Shown here piece after piece: positions 13,861-20,626 of a stretch of DNA of 20,626 nucleotides (position 1 is the stretch's first letter; each line of letters opens with the position of its first letter). The position numbers and the translations under genes are program-made. Origin of the DNA: CAYYJS01 sp964472315 (GTDB lineage Bacteria > Verrucomicrobiota > Kiritimatiellia > UBA8416); assembly GCA_964472315.1 (NCBI GenBank), contig CAYYJS010000056.1, forward strand, positions 1 through 20,626, written 5' to 3'. Below the pieces are notes generated by a model that was not told where the DNA came from, searched no databases, and saw only the letters and a program-made list of their open reading frames with translations.

Positions 13861-16800
13861 ATGCAAGACGAACCGAACACCGACGCGCGCGGGCCGATTG
13901 CGTGGATGTCGCGCAACGGCGTTGCCGCCAATCTCCTGATGTGCGTCCTGCTGGTCGGCGGCGCCCTGTGGGCCACCCGTATCAAGCAGGAGCTCTTCCC
14001 GGAGTTCGATCTCGACCAGGTCATCGTCACGGTTCCGTACCCCGGCGCGAGCCCGGAGGAAGTCGAACAGGGCATCGTGCTCGCCATCGAGCAGGGGGTT
14101 CAGGGGCTTGACGGCGTCAAGGAAGTCTCGGCCGAAGCCCGCGAAGGCGTCGGTGTCGTCGTGGTCGAAATGATCGCCGGCGAGAACATCCAGAAGCTGG
14201 CCGATGAAGTCCAGGGCGAAGTCGACCGCATCACGTCGTTCCCCGAGGAAGCCGAGGAGCCGAGCGTGACGATCGCCACGCGCAAGATCGAGGTCGTCAC
14301 GATGGTCTTGTACGGCGACCAGGACGAGATGGTGTTGCGCGAGGTCGCCGAGCGCATCCGGGACACGCTCCTTCAGGACCCGCGCATCACGCAGGTCGAG
14401 CTGTCCGGTATCCGCTCGATGGAGATCGGCGTCGAAGTGCCTCTCGCGCAACTTCGCCGCCATGGCTTGACGCTATCCGACGTGGCGGCGGCGTTGCGGC
14501 AGTCGGCGCTCGAACTGCCCGGCGGCGGCATCAAGACCGCCGGGGGCGAACTGCTCGTGCGCGTGAAGGAACGGCGCGATTACGGGCGCGAGTTCGCCAC
14601 CATTCCCGTTGTGACGGCGGCGGACGGAACCCGCGTGCTGCTGGGCGATATCGCGGTCATCCGGGATGCCTTCGCCGACGAAGACCGCTTCGCGTCCTTC
14701 AACGGCAAACCGGCGGTCATGGTCAACGTCTACCGCGTGGGCGAGCAGACGCCGATCTCGGTCTCGGATGCGACACGCGAACATGTCGACGCCCTGAAGG
14801 GCAGCCTGCCCGGCGGCCTTGAGGTGGCGGTGCTGCGCGATATGTCGGACGTGTACCGCCAGCGGCTGTCGCTGCTGTTGCGCAACGGCGCCTGCGGCCT
14901 GATTCTCGTGTTCGGCCTGCTGGCGGTCTTCCTGGAACTGCGGCTGGCCTTCTGGGTCACCATGGGCATACCGGTTTCGTTTCTGGGCGCCATGCTGATC
15001 CTGCCGCACTTCGCGGTCAGCATCAACATGGTGTCGCTGTTCGCGTTCATCATCGCCCTGGGCATTGTCGTCGACGATGCCATCGTGGTCGGCGAGAACA
15101 TCTACGACTACCATCAGAAAGGCTTGCCGTTCGGGCAGGCCGCCGTACGCGGGACGCGCGAGATTTGCATGCCGGTAACTTTCAGCGTGCTGACCAATAT
15201 CGTGACGTTCATTCCGCTGGCGTTCGTGCCGGGCATCATGGGCAAGATTTTCCGGTGCGTTCCGGCGGTCGTGGTTTCCGTGTTCCTGATTTCGCTGCTC
15301 GAGTCGCTGTTCATCCTCCCGGCGCATCTGGGGCACCATCGCGATCGCGAACGCAAGGGTATGTTTGCGGCGATGCACCGTGCCCAGCAGCGTTTCAGCC
15401 ACGCCTTCCTCCGGTTTGTGGCGACGGTCTACGGACCGTTCGTGCGCCGGCTCACGCGGGGGCGCTATGTCACCGTGGCCTGTTGCGCCGCCGTGCTCGT
15501 CGTGACCATCGGCTATGTGCGCAGCGGGCGTCTGGGCATGACGATGTTTCCGAAGGTGGAGTCCGACTATGCGGTCGCGTCGGTGGTGCTGCCCTACGGC
15601 TCGGCCGTCTCTCAGACGCGCGCCGTGCGGCAGCGGCTCCTTGACGCGGCCGACCGGGTGATCGCCGCGAACGGGGGCGACCGGCTTTCGCTCGGGGTGT
15701 TCGCGGAGATCGGGGCCGGTTTCCGCGGCGAGAGCGGCGGGCATGTGCTCCAGGTGAGCATCCAACTCACACCGCCGGAAGTGCGTCCGCTGTCCACGGC
15801 CGCGCTTGTCGAGTTGTGGCGGCAGGCGGTCGGGCCCGTGGCCGGCGTGGAGACGATGGTGTTCGAGTCCGATGCGGGCGGCCCCGGCGGCGGCGCCGGC
15901 ATGACCGTCGAGCTCACGCATCCGAACCTGACCGTGCTCGAAGAGGCCAGCGCGGAACTCGCGGCGGCGTTCGCCGAGTTTCCCATCGTCAGCGACATCG
16001 ACGACGGATTCTCGCCGGGCAAGCGGCAGTATGACTTTCGGATCAAGCCGGCGGGACGCGCGCTGGGCCTGACGGCCGCCGCCGTCGCGCGCCAGGTGCG
16101 CGATGCCTTCTACGGCGCCGAAGTTCTGCGTCAGCAGCGCGGCCGTAACGAGGTCAAGGTCATGGTGCGTCTGCCCGAGCAGGAACGCCTTTCCGCGTAC
16201 GACGTCGACGAACTCGTTCTGCGCGCGCCGGCCGGCGGCGAGGTTCCGCTGCGCGATGCCGTCACGATCGAGCGCGGCCGATCCTATACCACGATCGACC
16301 GCCGCAACGGGCGGCGCGCGGTGACGGTGACGGCCGACGTGAACCCGCGCGACAGGGCCGGCGAAGTGCTCGGCGCGCTGCTGGCGGATTCGCTGCCGGC
16401 GCTGGTGCGCAAGTACCCGGGGCTGGAGTTCGGGTTCGAGGGCCGGCAGGCCGATATGGCCGAGAGCATGGCAAGTCTGAAAACCGGCATGCTGCTGGCG
16501 CTGTTCGTCATCTACGCGATGCTGGCCATTCCGTTCCGCAGCTATGCGCAGCCGCTGATCATCATGGTCAGCATCCCGTTCGGCATCGTCGGCGCCGTAC
16601 TGGGGCATGTGCTGATGGGCTACAGCCTCAGTCTCATGAGCCTGTTCGGGATCGTGGCGCTGTCCGGCGTCGTCGTCAACGATGCGCTGGTGATGATCGA
16701 CTTCGCCAACCACGCGCGTCGCGAAGGCGTCGGTCCTTTCGAGGCGATCACGCAGGCCGGCATCCAGCGCTTCCGACCGATCATGCTGACGACGCTGACC

Positions 16801-16989
16801 ACGTTCGGCGGCCTGGCCCCGATGATCTTCGAGACCTCGCGCCAGGCGCGGTTCCTGATTCCCATGGCGATCTCGCTCGGTTACGGTATCCTCTTTTCGA
16901 CGCTGATCACGCTTATCCTCGTACCGTCGCTTTACGTCATCGTCGACGATCTGGCCAGGTTCGGGCGCCGGGTGTATGCCAGGGATTAG
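13861..16989 (+). CDS. RND superfamily efflux transporter (AcrB-like)
   Basis: A 1042-residue proton-driven inner-membrane pump of the HAE1-like type, likely exporting hydrophobic or toxic compounds; the substrate is unknown. The duplicated RND layout is complete: a first membrane helix near 18-33, porter motif VPYPGASPEEVEQGI, the helix bundle from about 335, a large second periplasmic loop, and a second bundle from about 870. TM4 reads GIVVDDAIVVGENI with D405-D406, equivalent to AcrB D407-D408. TM10 reads GVVVNDALVMIDFAN, so N940-D941 stand where AcrB has K940-N941. The relay threonine is present as T977 in PIMLTTLTT. ATG 13861 with AAGGGGG 8 nt upstream is preferred over TTG 13855. The adaptor gene ends 2 nt before it. 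Confidence 0.96.
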   Translation: MQDEPNTDARGPIAWMSRNGVAANLLMCVLLVGGALWATRIKQELFPEFDLDQVIVTVPYPGASPEEVEQGIVLAIEQGVQGLDGVKEVSAEAREGVGVVVVEMIAGENIQKLADEVQGEVDRITSFPEEAEEPSVTIATRKIEVVTMVLYGDQDEMVLREVAERIRDTLLQDPRITQVELSGIRSMEIGVEVPLAQLRRHGLTLSDVAAALRQSALELPGGGIKTAGGELLVRVKERRDYGREFATIPVVTAADGTRVLLGDIAVIRDAFADEDRFASFNGKPAVMVNVYRVGEQTPISVSDATREHVDALKGSLPGGLEVAVLRDMSDVYRQRLSLLLRNGACGLILVFGLLAVFLELRLAFWVTMGIPVSFLGAMLILPHFAVSINMVSLFAFIIALGIVVDDAIVVGENIYDYHQKGLPFGQAAVRGTREICMPVTFSVLTNIVTFIPLAFVPGIMGKIFRCVPAVVVSVFLISLLESLFILPAHLGHHRDRERKGMFAAMHRAQQRFSHAFLRFVATVYGPFVRRLTRGRYVTVACCAAVLVVTIGYVRSGRLGMTMFPKVESDYAVASVVLPYGSAVSQTRAVRQRLLDAADRVIAANGGDRLSLGVFAEIGAGFRGESGGHVLQVSIQLTPPEVRPLSTAALVELWRQAVGPVAGVETMVFESDAGGPGGGAGMTVELTHPNLTVLEEASAELAAAFAEFPIVSDIDDGFSPGKRQYDFRIKPAGRALGLTAAAVARQVRDAFYGAEVLRQQRGRNEVKVMVRLPEQERLSAYDVDELVLRAPAGGEVPLRDAVTIERGRSYTTIDRRNGRRAVTVTADVNPRDRAGEVLGALLADSLPALVRKYPGLEFGFEGRQADMAESMASLKTGMLLALFVIYAMLAIPFRSYAQPLIIMVSIPFGIVGAVLGHVLMGYSLSLMSLFGIVALSGVVVNDALVMIDFANHARREGVGPFEAITQAGIQRFRPIMLTTLTTFGGLAPMIFETSRQARFLIPMAISLGYGILFSTLITLILVPSLYVIVDDLARFGRRVYARD

Positions 16990-17031
16990 GCGTTAAAACC
17001 CCCAGAACGTGACAACCGATAGGGAGATGCG

Positions 17032-18411
17032 ATGATACGGCGGATTGGCTATGCGGCGATTCCGGTTCTGGCCGCGGCGCTGACGGCGGCGAACGGGTCC
17101 GCGGATTTCCGGGCGTCGCGGTTCGAGTTCGTCCGTGCGGTGCAGGCGCCCGCGACGGCGACGAACGTATGGGCCATCGAACTGGACGAGCATGCGTATG
17201 CGCACACCGCCGCCGACTTCGCCGATCTCCGTATCGTGGATGCCGCCGGCAAGGTTGTTCCGCACGTGCTGCGCGTCGGTCGCGAGCGGCGCGTCCTGCG
17301 GCGCGAGACGCCCGTGCCGTCGCGTATCGTGTCGCTCATCCCGAATCCCGCGACGAATGCCCTGACGGTGGTCGTCAAGACAACGACCGAAGGCGCCGCC
17401 GTCACGGCGCTGGATATCGGGACGCCCTGGCGCGATTTCGAACGGCGCGTCGAAGTCTCCGGCAGTGCCGACGGCGACATCTGGACCACGCTCGCCGCGG
17501 GGCAGTCCATCGTCGACTACGCGCGATTCATCGACGTACGTTCCACGCGCGTGACGCTGCCGTCCTCGACCTTCCGGTTCTACCGCGTGACGATCGACGA
17601 CGTGATCGACGGGACGCCGCCGCCCTTGCGACGGATGGTGCGCGATACGCTGACGGGAGAGGCGGCGCGGGAGTTCGAGTCGACCGCGTTCAACCGGCGC
17701 GGCTTTCCGGTCGGGACCGTCGAACTCACCGGGCCGCGCGACGCCGTGACGGAGTTGGCGGCCGTGTGCCGGCGCTTCGAGGCGCGGCATGTCGACATCC
17801 GCCGGGTGTCCCGTTCGACCGTCATCGCCTGCGACGGCGGCGGTCTCCCGCTGACGGGACTCGCGTTCACCGTCGGCGACCGCAACTTCAGCCGGCGCGC
17901 GACCGTGCGCGGCCTGGCCTTGGGGGCATCGGGCGCCATGGAGCCGGTGGGCGACGGCGTGCTCAGTCGCATCGCCTTCGGCGGCGCCATACGGGAGCGA
18001 CTGGAGCTGGATGTGGCCGGCGGCGCGCGGCGATGGCAGCGGCTGGAGCTCGCGCTCGACGACCGTGACGGCGCCCCGCTCGACGTGCAGCGCGTGGACC
18101 TCGTCGCCGAGAGCCGTCGGCTCGTCTTCCAGGCGCGGGCAGGCGGTGGCTACCGGCTCTACTACGGGTGCGAGGCGGCCGCGAAGCCGGCGTCCGACGT
18201 CGTCGGCGCGCCGGAGGGCGTCGAGTTCGCCGAGACCGACCTATGTCGCCTGGGCGCGGCGGAAGTCAATCCCGACTACGTGCGCGGCGATCGCCCGATG
18301 ATCGTCGACCGGGCGCTGCTCGGGTTGCTGGGCGCGGTGGTGGCGCTGCTGCTGGCGTGGCTTGCCGCGTGTGCCGTCCGCAAGGCCCGCATACGGGATG
18401 CGGGGGCGTGA
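17032..18411 (+). CDS. DUF3999-like membrane-anchored periplasmic protein
   Basis: A 459-residue protein with an N-terminal signal peptide (about 1-24, cleavage near NGSA/DF), a long beta-rich periplasmic region, and one C-terminal membrane helix (about 428-450, LLGLLGAVVALLLAWLAACA) followed by a short basic tail. The region AADFADLRIVDAAGKVVPHVLRV near residues 60-83 and the overall length match what is remembered of the uncharacterised DUF3999 family. A stretch around 145-190 has the look of a discoidin-like sandwich. It starts 42 nt after the pump, with GGGAG ahead of the ATG, and its stop overlaps the next gene. A link to efflux is suggested only by position. Function is unknown. Confidence 0.7.
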   Translation: MIRRIGYAAIPVLAAALTAANGSADFRASRFEFVRAVQAPATATNVWAIELDEHAYAHTAADFADLRIVDAAGKVVPHVLRVGRERRVLRRETPVPSRIVSLIPNPATNALTVVVKTTTEGAAVTALDIGTPWRDFERRVEVSGSADGDIWTTLAAGQSIVDYARFIDVRSTRVTLPSSTFRFYRVTIDDVIDGTPPPLRRMVRDTLTGEAAREFESTAFNRRGFPVGTVELTGPRDAVTELAAVCRRFEARHVDIRRVSRSTVIACDGGGLPLTGLAFTVGDRNFSRRATVRGLALGASGAMEPVGDGVLSRIAFGGAIRERLELDVAGGARRWQRLELALDDRDGAPLDVQRVDLVAESRRLVFQARAGGGYRLYYGCEAAAKPASDVVGAPEGVEFAETDLCRLGAAEVNPDYVRGDRPMIVDRALLGLLGAVVALLLAWLAACAVRKARIRDAGA

Positions 18412-19097
18412 GCGACCGGACGCGACGGCCTCCTCGTTCCGGGCGCATGGCGCTGGAGATCGTGCATGAAGATCGGGATGTCCTGGTCGTGGACAAGCCG
18501 CCGGGGTTGCTGACCATCGCTACCGAAACCGAGAAGCGGCAGACCGCGTACGCCATGGTCTACGAGTATCTTCGGCGGCGGCGGCCGCCCGGCCGCCCGT
18601 TCATCGTGCACCGCCTGGACCGCGAGGCGTCCGGCCTGATCGTCTTCGCGCGCACCGAAGACGCGAAGTACCGACTGCAGGATCAGTTTCGCGATCACGA
18701 CGCGGGTCGCACCTACGTCGCCGTCGTCGATGGCCGTGTGCAGCCGGAGAGCTTCGCCATCGAGTCGTATCTCGCCCAGAACGCCATCTACCGCTGCTAC
18801 TCGACACCGGATCGCGCGCGCGGCAAACGGGCCGTCACGCATGTGCGGGTGCTGCGCCACGGCGCCGGGCGGACGCTCGTCGAGGTCCGGCTCGAAACCG
18901 GGCGCAAGCATCAGATCCGCGTGCACCTGGCCGAACGCGGGCATCCGATCGTGGGCGACGATGTCTACGGCGGCCGCGCCAATCCCATCCGCCGGCTGGC
19001 CCTGCACGGCGTGCGTCTCACGTTCGTCCATCCCCGGACGGGCGAGGCCATGACATTCGACTCGCCGATGCCGCCGTCATTCGAGACGCTTCTCTGA
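18408..19097 (+). CDS. RluA-family pseudouridine synthase
   Basis: A 229-residue enzyme expected to isomerise uridine to pseudouridine in rRNA or tRNA; the exact site cannot be assigned. The RluA core is clear: VVDKPPGLLTI, then PFIVHRLDREASGLIVFAR with catalytic D71, then LETGRKHQIRVHLAERGHPIVGDDVYGG, and LALHGVRLTFVHP near the end. No S4 RNA-binding domain precedes the core, so it belongs with the short single-domain members. GTG 18408 overlaps the previous stop (GTGA) and has GGGGG just ahead. ATG 18447 is the alternative and lacks a ribosome site. Sitting at the end of an efflux operon is unusual, and the gene may simply be a passenger. Confidence 0.93.
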   Translation: MSDRTRRPPRSGRMALEIVHEDRDVLVVDKPPGLLTIATETEKRQTAYAMVYEYLRRRRPPGRPFIVHRLDREASGLIVFARTEDAKYRLQDQFRDHDAGRTYVAVVDGRVQPESFAIESYLAQNAIYRCYSTPDRARGKRAVTHVRVLRHGAGRTLVEVRLETGRKHQIRVHLAERGHPIVGDDVYGGRANPIRRLALHGVRLTFVHPRTGEAMTFDSPMPPSFETLL

Positions 19098-19112
19098 CCA
19101 TACCACGCCACA

Positions 19113-19171
19113 CTTCGTCGCTTTCTTCGTCCCACGCTTTGTCGTCTACGCTTCGTCGCAAGACTTTGTCG
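19113..19171 (+). repeat. iteron-like CTT(C/T)GTCG direct repeats
   Basis: Five copies of an 8-mer lie at 19113, 19125, 19137, 19151 and 19164, spaced 12, 12, 14 and 13 bp. They read CTTCGTCG, CTTCGTCC, CTTTGTCG, CTTCGTCG and CTTTGTCG. They sit in the 270-nt non-coding gap after the pseudouridine synthase. The regular spacing suggests protein binding sites or a decayed tandem repeat. No initiator gene is present in the window. Confidence 0.55.
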
Positions 19172-19273
19172 AGACTGCTCTCGGCCAGCCATCTCGCGAC
19201 ACAAAGAGGTCTCTCATACCCGCACTATGCCCGATACCCGGCTTGTCAGCCCATCCCGATCACGCCGGACCAA

Positions 19274-19313
19274 TACAATTTCCCCCCATAAACCCGGAAG
19301 CGCCACGGAAATT
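19274..19313 (+). promoter_or_regulatory. candidate -10 box and inverted repeat before the lipid kinase
   Basis: TACAAT (19274-19279) is a good -10 box but has no -35 at normal spacing; TTGTCA at 19243-19248 is 25 nt away, which is too far. It overlaps AATTTCC (19277-19283), which pairs with GGAAATT at 19307-19313 over 23 nt. A regulated promoter for the gene at 19368 is possible, with a leader of about 80 nt. Confidence 0.3.
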
Positions 19314-19367
19314 CGTTGTGGCTCGCGCGGGACGGACTGGTGTAGGGTTTGGAGCGGGAGGTTGACG

Positions 19368-20249
19368 ATGCGGCGTGTGCTGGTGCTTGCCAATCCGAAG
19401 TCCGGGGTTCCGCGCTCGTTCGCAACGATGCGTCAGGCGCTGGACAAGACATGGGATCGTCCCGGCGTGGAGTTGTTCTACCAGTTTTCGGGGAGCAAGG
19501 ACGACGGCATCGCCAAGGCCCGGCGCGCGGTGGAGTCCGGGATCGACACCATCCTCGTCTCCGGCGGCGATGGCACGGTCAGCACAATCGGGCGCGTGCT
19601 GGTCGGCACGCCGGTCTCGCTGGGCGTGATTCCGACCGGCAGCGGCAATGGGTTCGCGCGGCATTTCGGCATCCCGCTGTCGATCGATCGCGCCGTGCGG
19701 GCGCTGTTCGAGGCGAAGCCCACGCCGACCGACGTGGGGGTTGTCGACGGGATCCCGTTTTTCGTGACGTGCAGCATGGCCTGGGACGGGGCGATCGTCC
19801 GGTCGTTCGACCGGTCGCCGGTGCGTGGCATCATCCCGTATATCCTGGCGGGTGTGCACGAGTTCTTCGAGTATCGCCCGCAGGACATGGACGTGGAGCT
19901 GGAGGACGGGCTGGAGCTGCATTTCCGGCGCCCCATCGTCTTCACCATTGCGAACCTGACGCAGTATGGCGGCGGCGCGCAGATCGCCCCGCACGCCGAC
20001 GCGCACGACGGGGCGCTGGAACTGGTCGTCGGCCTCCAGCGGGATGCGCCGAAACTGCTGGCCAACCTGGCCCGGTTGTTCGATGGCACGATCAACCAAC
20101 TTCCCGAACTGATCACCCGCACCTTCCGGAAACTGGTGGTGCGGCGGCGTACGGCGGGAGCGATTCAGGTGGATGGCGAACTGGTCGAGGCCGGCGTCGA
20201 GATCGAGGTCGGCGTCATTCGCGGCGCGCTGCAAGTCCTGGTGCCGTGA
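19368..20249 (+). CDS. diacylglycerol kinase-like lipid kinase
   Basis: A 293-residue protein of the DAGK catalytic/NAD-kinase-like superfamily, expected to transfer phosphate from ATP to a lipid such as diacylglycerol or a sphingoid/undecaprenol-like alcohol at the membrane. The N-terminus VLVLANPKSG begins the fold. The nucleotide motif SGGDGTVS is at 65-72, and PTGSGNGFARHFGIP at 89-103 is the second conserved element. The C-terminal sandwich ends with QVDGELVEAGVEIEV, where the QxDGE segment is conserved. Start 19368 is set by GGGAGG 7 nt upstream; extending to 19227 adds no family sequence. It stands alone behind non-coding DNA and is convergent with the zinc-ribbon gene 7 nt away. Substrate is unknown. 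Confidence 0.9.
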   Translation: MRRVLVLANPKSGVPRSFATMRQALDKTWDRPGVELFYQFSGSKDDGIAKARRAVESGIDTILVSGGDGTVSTIGRVLVGTPVSLGVIPTGSGNGFARHFGIPLSIDRAVRALFEAKPTPTDVGVVDGIPFFVTCSMAWDGAIVRSFDRSPVRGIIPYILAGVHEFFEYRPQDMDVELEDGLELHFRRPIVFTIANLTQYGGGAQIAPHADAHDGALELVVGLQRDAPKLLANLARLFDGTINQLPELITRTFRKLVVRRRTAGAIQVDGELVEAGVEIEVGVIRGALQVLVP

Positions 20250-20256
20250 AGGGCGG

Positions 20257-20511
20257 TCAGTACTGCTTCTCGTACTCGCCCTTGCCGAGACGCTTGAGCT
20301 TGCTGAAGCCGGCGGCCTTGGCGCGGTCGTCCAGTCCGGATGACGAGCCTCCGATGGCCGGCGTCGAGATCAGCTTGACGAGCGGGGCGCCGCAGTCCGG
20401 GCAGACCTGAAGCGGCGACGCCGCGATCGACTGCAGCACATCGAAAGGGATACGGCAGTGCGCGCACGCCTGTCGCTCCGGTTCGCGCGCCTGATATTCG
20501 TAAATGGGCAT
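20257..20511 (-). CDS. FmdB-type zinc-ribbon protein
   Basis: A small 84-residue protein of the FmdB regulatory family. It opens with the family's typical MPIYEYQ, then two cysteine pairs, CAHC (about 16-19) and CPDC (about 42-45), which should bind one zinc. The C-terminal half is a flexible, charged tail (GGSSSGLDDRAK then KLKRLGKGEYEKQY). An ATG two codons earlier (20517) is possible, but GGAG lies only 4 nt before it and 10 nt before 20511, and family starts agree with 20511. Members have been called putative regulatory proteins, but no function is established. It is convergent with the lipid kinase gene; its promoter would lie in or beyond the last 110 nt. Confidence 0.88.
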   Translation of the reverse strand: MPIYEYQAREPERQACAHCRIPFDVLQSIAASPLQVCPDCGAPLVKLISTPAIGGSSSGLDDRAKAAGFSKLKRLGKGEYEKQY

Positions 20512-20626
20512 GCCCATGAGTCTCCGCCATCGTGACGCCGGGTGCAAGCCCCGACTCCCGTACTGCTCAAGTGGGGGCGCATTTGCGATTGGGTGCAGTC
20601 ATGGACATTCGCCGTTGTTCCCCTGG

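Noticed and set aside
14473..16713. A minus-strand open frame of about 746 codons opposite the RND pump
   Set aside because: The RND protein is unmistakable on the other strand. The antisense translation is His/Arg/Gln-rich with no recognisable domain.
20512..20626. RNA gene or further coding start at the right edge
   Set aside because: No tRNA-like cloverleaf and no convincing open frame or promoter could be supported in the last 115 nt.

Overview
The window is GC-rich DNA (roughly two thirds G+C by eye), densely coded, with Shine-Dalgarno-led genes and several stop/start overlaps (ATGA or GTGA). The outer-membrane efflux factor, periplasmic adaptor and RND pump point to a diderm (Gram-negative type) bacterium. 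A class III glutamine synthetase and an array of GGCCGGGC/GCCCGGCC hairpin repeats would suit the Planctomycetota-Verrucomicrobiota-Lentisphaerota/Kiritimatiellota group. That placement is an inference from memory and was not tested by any search.

Layout. (1) Positions 1-304 hold six 25-nt palindromic units (REP-like) and a 96-bp near-identical duplication. They end just past the stop of a small minus-strand membrane protein (305-748). (2) Positions 1019-5960 are a three-gene plus-strand operon coupled by ATGA overlaps: two large multi-membrane GT-C type glycosyltransferase-like proteins, then a PIG-L/LmbE family N-acetylglucosaminyl-type deacetylase. Together they suggest building and trimming of a lipid-linked or surface sugar. 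(3) Positions 5979-10281, minus strand, carry glnN (class III glutamine synthetase, with its own hairpin terminator), then leuB and asd as a probable operon. This is a nitrogen and branched-chain/aspartate-family amino acid block, convergent with the glycosyl operon. (4) Positions 10511-19097, plus strand, hold a TetR regulator of CecR type, apparently leaderless. Behind it are a NodT-type outer-membrane factor, an HlyD-like adaptor and an RND transporter, then a DUF3999-like membrane-anchored protein and an RluA-family pseudouridine synthase, all closely packed. (5) Positions 19098-19367 are non-coding, with five CTT(C/T)GTCG repeats spaced 12-14 bp, followed by a diacylglycerol/lipid kinase (19368-20249). 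A convergent FmdB-type zinc-ribbon protein (20257-20511) is the last gene seen.

Most of the window is ordinary metabolism and efflux. The parts most worth a second look are the REP-like array, the glycosyltransferase/deacetylase cassette, the leaderless AT-palindrome promoter of the TetR gene, the RND pump with Asn in place of the proton-relay lysine, and the iteron-like repeats. No CRISPR, transposase, rRNA, tRNA or phage gene was seen.
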